DNA of 10,597 nt, from assembly GCA_964405325.1 (NCBI GenBank), contig CAYONM010000131.1, positions 1 through 10,597 on the forward strand. The letters run 5' to 3'. Of the stretch, positions 7,085 to 10,597 are shown in pieces (position 1 is the stretch's first letter; the number at the start of each line of letters is the position of its first letter). Made by a program: the position numbers and the translations under genes. The notes below the pieces were generated by a model that had not been told where the DNA came from, did not search any database, and saw only the letters and a list, made by a program, of their open reading frames with translations. Origin of the DNA: CAYONM01 sp964405325. Lineage in GTDB: Bacteria > Planctomycetota > UBA11346.

Positions 7085-7806
7085 GCGTCGGGTTCCAAGG
7101 GGCGGCGATGGTGGCGGAGAATGGTGCGGATGATGATCCAGCCGGCCTGCAGGCCAACCAGGAGCTTGCCGCTGATCTTGCTGGTCCCGGCAATGCGGCA
7201 TTTGGCGTCGACCGGCAGTTCGGCATAGCGAAGACCAAGGCGAAATGCTTTCACCTGCATCTCGGCGGTCCAGCCAAAGTCGGGATCGCTCATATGCAGG
7301 CGCTCCAGGGCGGTACGGTCGATGCAGCGGAAGGGGCCGAGATCGGAAACCCGCTGGCCATAGAGCCAGCGCATCAAGGTGGCACAGACCACGTTACCGA
7401 CTCGCTGTGGAAAACTGAGTGCGCCACGCTGACAGCGGCCACGGGCGCGGGAGCCGACGTGCAGATCAATCTCGCCCCGCAGGACCGGCGCCACCAATGC
7501 CGGGATCCGCTTCAGATCGTCGGCGCCATCGGCATCGCAGAACAAGACCGTGCGACAGCCAGGCGGCAGCGCGGCCAGGGCCCCCTGGCAGGCGGAGCCG
7601 TAGCCGCGCTGGGGGACGGGGACCACCGTCGCGCCAGCCGCGGCCGCGACCTGGGCGGTGGCATCGGTGCTGGCGTTGTCGCCAACCACGATGCTGTCGA
7701 TGCCCGCCTGTTGCAGGCCCTCGATCACCCGCGTGATGCTGTCGGCCTCGTTCCAAGCGGGCATCACGGCGGTGACTGAAGCATGCGGGTCGGTATGCTG
7801 GGCCAT
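7060..7806 (-). CDS. Family 2 glycosyltransferase, DPMS-like
   Basis: The 248-residue protein is a GT-A enzyme of the dolichyl/polyprenyl-phosphate sugar synthase type. Motifs are MPAWNE (15-20), GDNASTDAT (42-50) with Asp43, the metal-binding DADG (91-94), GSR (118-120), DLGPFR (155-160), WTAEMQVKA (179-187) and GTSKISGK (207-214). There is no clear C-terminal membrane anchor, so it is likely soluble or peripheral. It is the first gene of the operon; AAGAG lies 6 bases before the ATG at 7806. Its end overlaps the next gene by 25 bases. The product of such enzymes, a polyprenyl-phosphate hexose, is the type of donor that the GT-C half of the neighbouring protein would use, which supports a shared pathway. 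The sugar (mannose or glucose) cannot be told from sequence alone. Confidence 0.85.
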   Translation of the reverse strand: MAQHTDPHASVTAVMPAWNEADSITRVIEGLQQAGIDSIVVGDNASTDATAQVAAAAGATVVPVPQRGYGSACQGALAALPPGCRTVLFCDADGADDLKRIPALVAPVLRGEIDLHVGSRARGRCQRGALSFPQRVGNVVCATLMRWLYGQRVSDLGPFRCIDRTALERLHMSDPDFGWTAEMQVKAFRLGLRYAELPVDAKCRIAGTSKISGKLLVGLQAGWIIIRTILRHHRRPLEPDACSAPSAS

Positions 7807-7908
7807 TGCTTGCTCTTACGTGACTGGTGTAGCAGTGTTTGTCGGCAAACGAGGGTCATGGTCCAGCCGTAGATAGGAATCAGAGCCAGGCAGCGAGGAG
7901 TGCGAGAG
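7807..7908. promoter_or_regulatory. Divergent regulatory region between the glycosyltransferase operon and the redox gene
   Basis: These 102 bases must hold promoters for both directions. I see no hexamer pair good enough to call. A perfect inverted repeat, GTTTG-TCGG-CAAAC (7837-7850), sits roughly in the middle and could be an operator. GAGGAG at 7895-7900 is a strong Shine-Dalgarno sequence for the plus gene. Confidence 0.4.
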
Positions 7909-10113
7909 ATGTTGTCCCGATATTATCAGTGGCTGCACGGTCAGTGGCCTGCCGGTGACGTTGAACGCCTGCCGAAACATCAGGACGGTCGGACCCGGTT
8001 GCCCGGGGTGATGATCGTCGGCGATCTGACCGGCGTCCCCTTGTTGAAATTCTCCTTGGATACCGGCGCCAAAGCGGCACGGGCCCTGCATGCGCAGTTG
8101 GATGGTCGTGAGGGTGACTGCGATCTGGTGATCATCGGTGCTGGTGCTGCCGGTGTGGCCGCGGCGGTGGAAGCGAAGCGTCTGGGAATGGACTACCGGC
8201 TGTTGGATGCGTCACAGTTGTTCAACACCATTGTCAATTTTCCGGTCGGCAAGCCGATCTATACCTATCCGGTCGATATGCAGCCGGCGGGCGAGGTACA
8301 GGTTTCGGCAGAAAATCGCGAGGCCCTGCTGGACGAGCTGCGGCAACAGGCGCGTGATCATGCGGTGCAAGTCAAACAGGCCCAGGTCAGCCACGTCAGC
8401 AAAAACGGCCGCGGCGTCTTGGTACATGTGGTCGATGGTGAAGCGATCGCGTGCAAGTCCGCCATCATCGCCATCGGCCGCAGCGGCAATTTTCGACGTT
8501 TGGATATTCCCGGCGAGGAGCTCGACAAGGTTTCCAACCGTTTACACGATCCGCGTGCCTTTTGTGGTCAGCAGGTCTGTATGGTCGGCGGTGGCGATTC
8601 CGCCTGCGAAGCCGCCATCGCCATGGCCGAATGCGATCGCGAACATCCCGTCCAGGTGACCCTGGTCTATCGCGGTGCCGAATTATCCCGTCCCAAGCCC
8701 GGCAATGTCGAGCGGGTGCACGCCCTGGCGGCAGCGGGCCACATCGACCTGCGCCTGGGCACCGAGCCAGTGAAAATAAGCGAACAACAGGTGCACCTGC
8801 AGCGGCGTGGCTCTGATGAAACGGAAGCCATCGACAACGACGCGGTGTTCGCCCTGATCGGTCGCGAGGCACCTCTGGATTTCTTCCGCCGCTCCGGAAT
8901 TCCGATCCATGGTGAATATTCGGTTCCGGCTTACGCTGGTCTGATCGCCTTCCTGCTGTTTGCCGCCGGTCTGTATGGCATGAAGACCCTGGGCTGGTTT
9001 GCCGGTGCCTGGTTCAATCCCGGTACCTGGGGCACGGCTTTGGCCAGCAGTTTCTCCGATCCCAGCACGGTACTCGGCACCATCGCCGGGTCCGCCAAGG
9101 AGCCGGGTTTCTGGGTGACCCTGTTGTATTCCTCGGCGGTCGTTGCCTTCGGTATCGACCGGCTGAATCGCCGTCGAACGCCCTATGTCCGGGTGCAGAC
9201 CCTGACCCTGATGGCGATTCAGGTGCTACCCCTGTTCATTTTACCAGAGATCGTCCTGCCTTGGCTGGACGCCAACGGCGCCTTGTCTGCCAGTATGAAG
9301 GAGGCCCTGTTCACGGGCTGGTATTACGCCACCGATGGCAGTCTCCAGAGCTATACCGCGTATTGGCATGCCTACGGTTTTGTTCTGGCTTGGCCCTTGT
9401 TGGCATGGATTGTTTTTTCACCAGTCATGTTGCCCTGGTGGCTGGCGATCGCCTTTGTCCAGACCTTTGTTCTGATTCCATTGTTGATCTGGCGTTGGGG
9501 CAAGGGGGCCTATTGCGGCTGGATCTGTTCCTGTGGCGCCCTGGCCGAGACCATGGGGGACCGGCATCGGGAAAAAATGCCACATGGTTCTGTCTGGAAC
9601 AAAATGAATATGGTCGGACAAGCGCTGCTTGGCATCGCCCTGATCATCCTGCTGCTGCATGTGGTGATGTGGAGCACCACCAGCGTTGGTGAGCGCTGGC
9701 AGTGGCTGCATGCCACGGTGCTGGGCGGTTTCTGGAAACCGGTGGTGGATTATTTTCTGGCTGGCGCGCTGGGCGTTGGTTTGTATTTCTGGTATTCCGG
9801 CCGGATCTGGTGTCGCTTCGCCTGTCCCCTGGCGGCGCTGATGCATATCTACACCCGCTTCTCGCGTTTTCGCATTGTCCCCGAGGCCAAGAAGTGCATC
9901 AGTTGCAATGCTTGTACCTCGGTCTGCCATCAGGGCATCGATATCATGAATTTCGCCAACAAGGGCCGCAATATGGCCGATCCGGAATGCGTCCGCTGTT
10001 CCGCTTGCGTCCAGACCTGCCCCACTGGCGTTTTGCAGTTTGGCCAAGTGGATGCCGATGAGAACGTCATCCGCCTGGATGGATTGCGGGCCAAGGCGTC
10101 GGCCGTGTCTTGA
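7909..10113 (+). CDS. NAD(P)H/FAD oxidoreductase fused to NapH-like membrane 4Fe-4S protein
   Basis: The 734-residue protein combines three parts (numbering from the ATG at 7909). Residues 70-335 are a YpdA/thioredoxin-reductase-like flavoprotein with GAGAAG (77-82) for FAD and VGGGDSACEAA (227-236) for NAD(P)H, but no CxxC redox pair between them. The usual last FAD motif, GDLTGVPLLKF, lies in front at about 38-48 and not after ALIGREAP (316-323), so the domain looks circularly permuted. Residues 338-640 carry six or seven membrane helices with C536, C540, C542 and C635, C639, as in NapH/NosR-type proteins. Two 4Fe-4S ferredoxin motifs follow: C663, C666, C669, C673 and C694, C697, C700, C704. 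GAGGAG lies 8 bases before the ATG; a GTG at 7900 overlaps that site and is less likely. It probably passes electrons from NAD(P)H to a membrane acceptor or partner enzyme; the acceptor is unknown. Confidence 0.85.
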   Translation: MLSRYYQWLHGQWPAGDVERLPKHQDGRTRLPGVMIVGDLTGVPLLKFSLDTGAKAARALHAQLDGREGDCDLVIIGAGAAGVAAAVEAKRLGMDYRLLDASQLFNTIVNFPVGKPIYTYPVDMQPAGEVQVSAENREALLDELRQQARDHAVQVKQAQVSHVSKNGRGVLVHVVDGEAIACKSAIIAIGRSGNFRRLDIPGEELDKVSNRLHDPRAFCGQQVCMVGGGDSACEAAIAMAECDREHPVQVTLVYRGAELSRPKPGNVERVHALAAAGHIDLRLGTEPVKISEQQVHLQRRGSDETEAIDNDAVFALIGREAPLDFFRRSGIPIHGEYSVPAYAGLIAFLLFAAGLYGMKTLGWFAGAWFNPGTWGTALASSFSDPSTVLGTIAGSAKEPGFWVTLLYSSAVVAFGIDRLNRRRTPYVRVQTLTLMAIQVLPLFILPEIVLPWLDANGALSASMKEALFTGWYYATDGSLQSYTAYWHAYGFVLAWPLLAWIVFSPVMLPWWLAIAFVQTFVLIPLLIWRWGKGAYCGWICSCGALAETMGDRHREKMPHGSVWNKMNMVGQALLGIALIILLLHVVMWSTTSVGERWQWLHATVLGGFWKPVVDYFLAGALGVGLYFWYSGRIWCRFACPLAALMHIYTRFSRFRIVPEAKKCISCNACTSVCHQGIDIMNFANKGRNMADPECVRCSACVQTCPTGVLQFGQVDADENVIRLDGLRAKASAVS

Positions 10114-10117
10114 AGCG

Positions 10118-10151
10118 GGTTCATGACCCACGCATCGGGTCGGTCTGAACC
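10118..10151 (+). repeat. Nested hairpin after the redox gene
   Basis: GGTTCA (10118-10123) pairs with TGAACC (10146-10151), and inside it GACCC (10125-10129) pairs with GGGTC (10137-10141). It begins 5 bases after the stop codon, a natural place for a terminator, but has unequal internal bulges and no T-run. It may stabilise the mRNA end or assist factor-dependent termination. Confidence 0.45.
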
Positions 10152-10403
10152 AATGCTCGCGGTCTCTGTGAACATCCCGACAGGACGGCCCGGGCAGGTA
10201 CCAGGCTGAGCCTCACGGGCGGCCCGCCCAGCTCAGTGCCCGAAACGATGCAGGAGAAATTCAAGCTGTGGAAGACCTGCGGCGAAGAAGACCAATGGCA
10301 GGCTGACGCGGGAACTGGACTGGGCAAAACAGGAACTGGTCGGCGAAGTGGGTGGTACCAGGTGGACGGGTTCGATCATAGCGGTCGGCGCCCGGTTTCG
10401 ACT
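10152..10403. other. Intergenic stretch without recognised content
   Basis: No frame has convincing protein character, despite an open plus frame from 10236 to 10496 and an open minus frame. GGGCG/CGCCC with a GCC loop forms a small hairpin near 10218-10230, and GGAACTGG occurs twice between about 10311 and 10340. I recognise no RNA gene here. Confidence 0.4.
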
Positions 10404-10407
10404 CTTA

Positions 10408-10562
10408 GGGTGCGGAAAGAAATAAAGGTAGCAGATCGCGCAGAGATTTTGTCGATCCTTCAAGGCGCGAAGAGCGAGCATATCGAGTATATGTAAGCGA
10501 TAAGCAACGCAGAAGGGCGGCAAAAGATCAAGTGAGACGCTGCCTTTATTTATTGACGGGCC
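10408..10562. mobile_element. Possible 155-bp MITE-like insertion within a repeat copy
   Basis: Compared with the left-end repeat, where CTCTTACATCG is continuous, the right-end copy is split here: it reads CTCTTA up to 10407, then 155 unrelated bases, then CTTACATCG from 10563. CTTA (10404-10407 and 10563-10566) would be the target duplication. Near-terminal inverted repeats AAATAAAGGTAGC (10420-10432) and the complement of 10539-10551 match at 12 of 13 bases, 12 and 11 bases from the ends. No transposase is encoded. The flank on the left side is only partly conserved, so this stays tentative. Confidence 0.35.
10516..10551 (+). terminator. Weak candidate intrinsic terminator
   Basis: GGCGGC (10516-10521) can pair with GCTGCC (10539-10544), with one G-T wobble and a 17-base loop, and is followed by TTTATTTATT. 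The stem is short and the loop long. The T-rich part is also one arm of the proposed MITE inverted repeat, so the two readings compete. Confidence 0.25.
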
Positions 10563-10591
10563 CTTACATCGAGGGGCAAGCCCCTCGGACC
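10563..10591. repeat. 29-bp direct repeat, right copy, with internal palindrome
   Basis: Identical base for base to 65-93, including the CGAGGGGC-AA-GCCCCTCG inverted repeat (here 10570-10587). What follows differs after the shared GGACC, so the 20-bp inverted repeat found next to the left copy is not seen before the window ends. Confidence 0.85.
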
Positions 10592-10597
10592 CCAGAA

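Noticed and set aside
4289..7201. Longer start for the fused glycosyltransferase
   Set aside because: The added 39 residues are low-complexity, lie inside the upstream gene and precede the natural membrane-helix start.
7807..7908. Sigma70 promoter hexamers for the divergent genes
   Set aside because: TTGTCG and TTGCCG are present, but no matching -10 lies at a suitable distance on either strand.
10236..10496. 86-codon plus-strand frame at the right end
   Set aside because: No recognisable family, crosses the edge of the proposed insertion, and a minus frame is equally open.
1..10597. CRISPR array, tRNA, rRNA, or intact insertion sequence
   Set aside because: No regularly spaced repeats, no cloverleaf or rRNA-like sequence seen, and no transposase frame.

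Overview
This is a GC-rich bacterial chromosomal window with four complete genes or operons of recognisable family, one frameshifted gene, and repeat-rich non-coding DNA at both ends. The YraN homologue, the U32 protein and the DUF4202 protein fit a proteobacterium, probably gammaproteobacterial. Ribosomal protein L19, however, is not typical of that group, so the phylum is left open. There are no tRNA or rRNA genes and no CRISPR array.

Layout: positions 1-458 are non-coding and hold a terminator, a 29-bp repeat that recurs at the far end of the window, a 20-bp perfect inverted repeat and a string of small hairpins. Positions 459-1952, all on the minus strand, are housekeeping or unknown genes: yraN, rplS with its own terminator and a candidate promoter, and a DUF4202 gene that needs one base removed to read through. 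Positions 2014-3246 (+) encode a U32 'peptidase' with four cysteines, related to tRNA-hydroxylation proteins.

Positions 3295-7806 (-) form a tight three-gene operon. In transcription order it encodes a soluble DPMS-like family 2 glycosyltransferase; a 931-residue membrane protein that joins a cellulose-synthase-like GT2 to a GT-C polyprenol-phosphate-sugar-dependent transferase; and an ArsS-type radical SAM enzyme with a Cys-rich tail. Divergent from it (7909-10113, +) is a 734-residue redox protein: an NAD(P)H/FAD domain whose terminal FAD motif sits at the front (an apparent circular permutation), then membrane helices with NapH-like cysteine pairs and two ferredoxin clusters.

My reading, which is inference: the DPMS-like enzyme makes a lipid-linked hexose, the fusion protein uses it and a nucleotide sugar at the membrane, the radical SAM enzyme modifies a small molecule (by family, an arsenical with a deoxyadenosyl-derived sugar), and the divergent flavo/iron-sulfur protein supplies electrons. 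Together they could be a membrane glycoconjugate or arsenosugar-type pathway. No arsM or arsR is in the window.

Positions 10114-10597 have no convincing gene. They end in a repeat copy that appears to be split by a 155-bp MITE-like insertion when compared with the copy at the left end.
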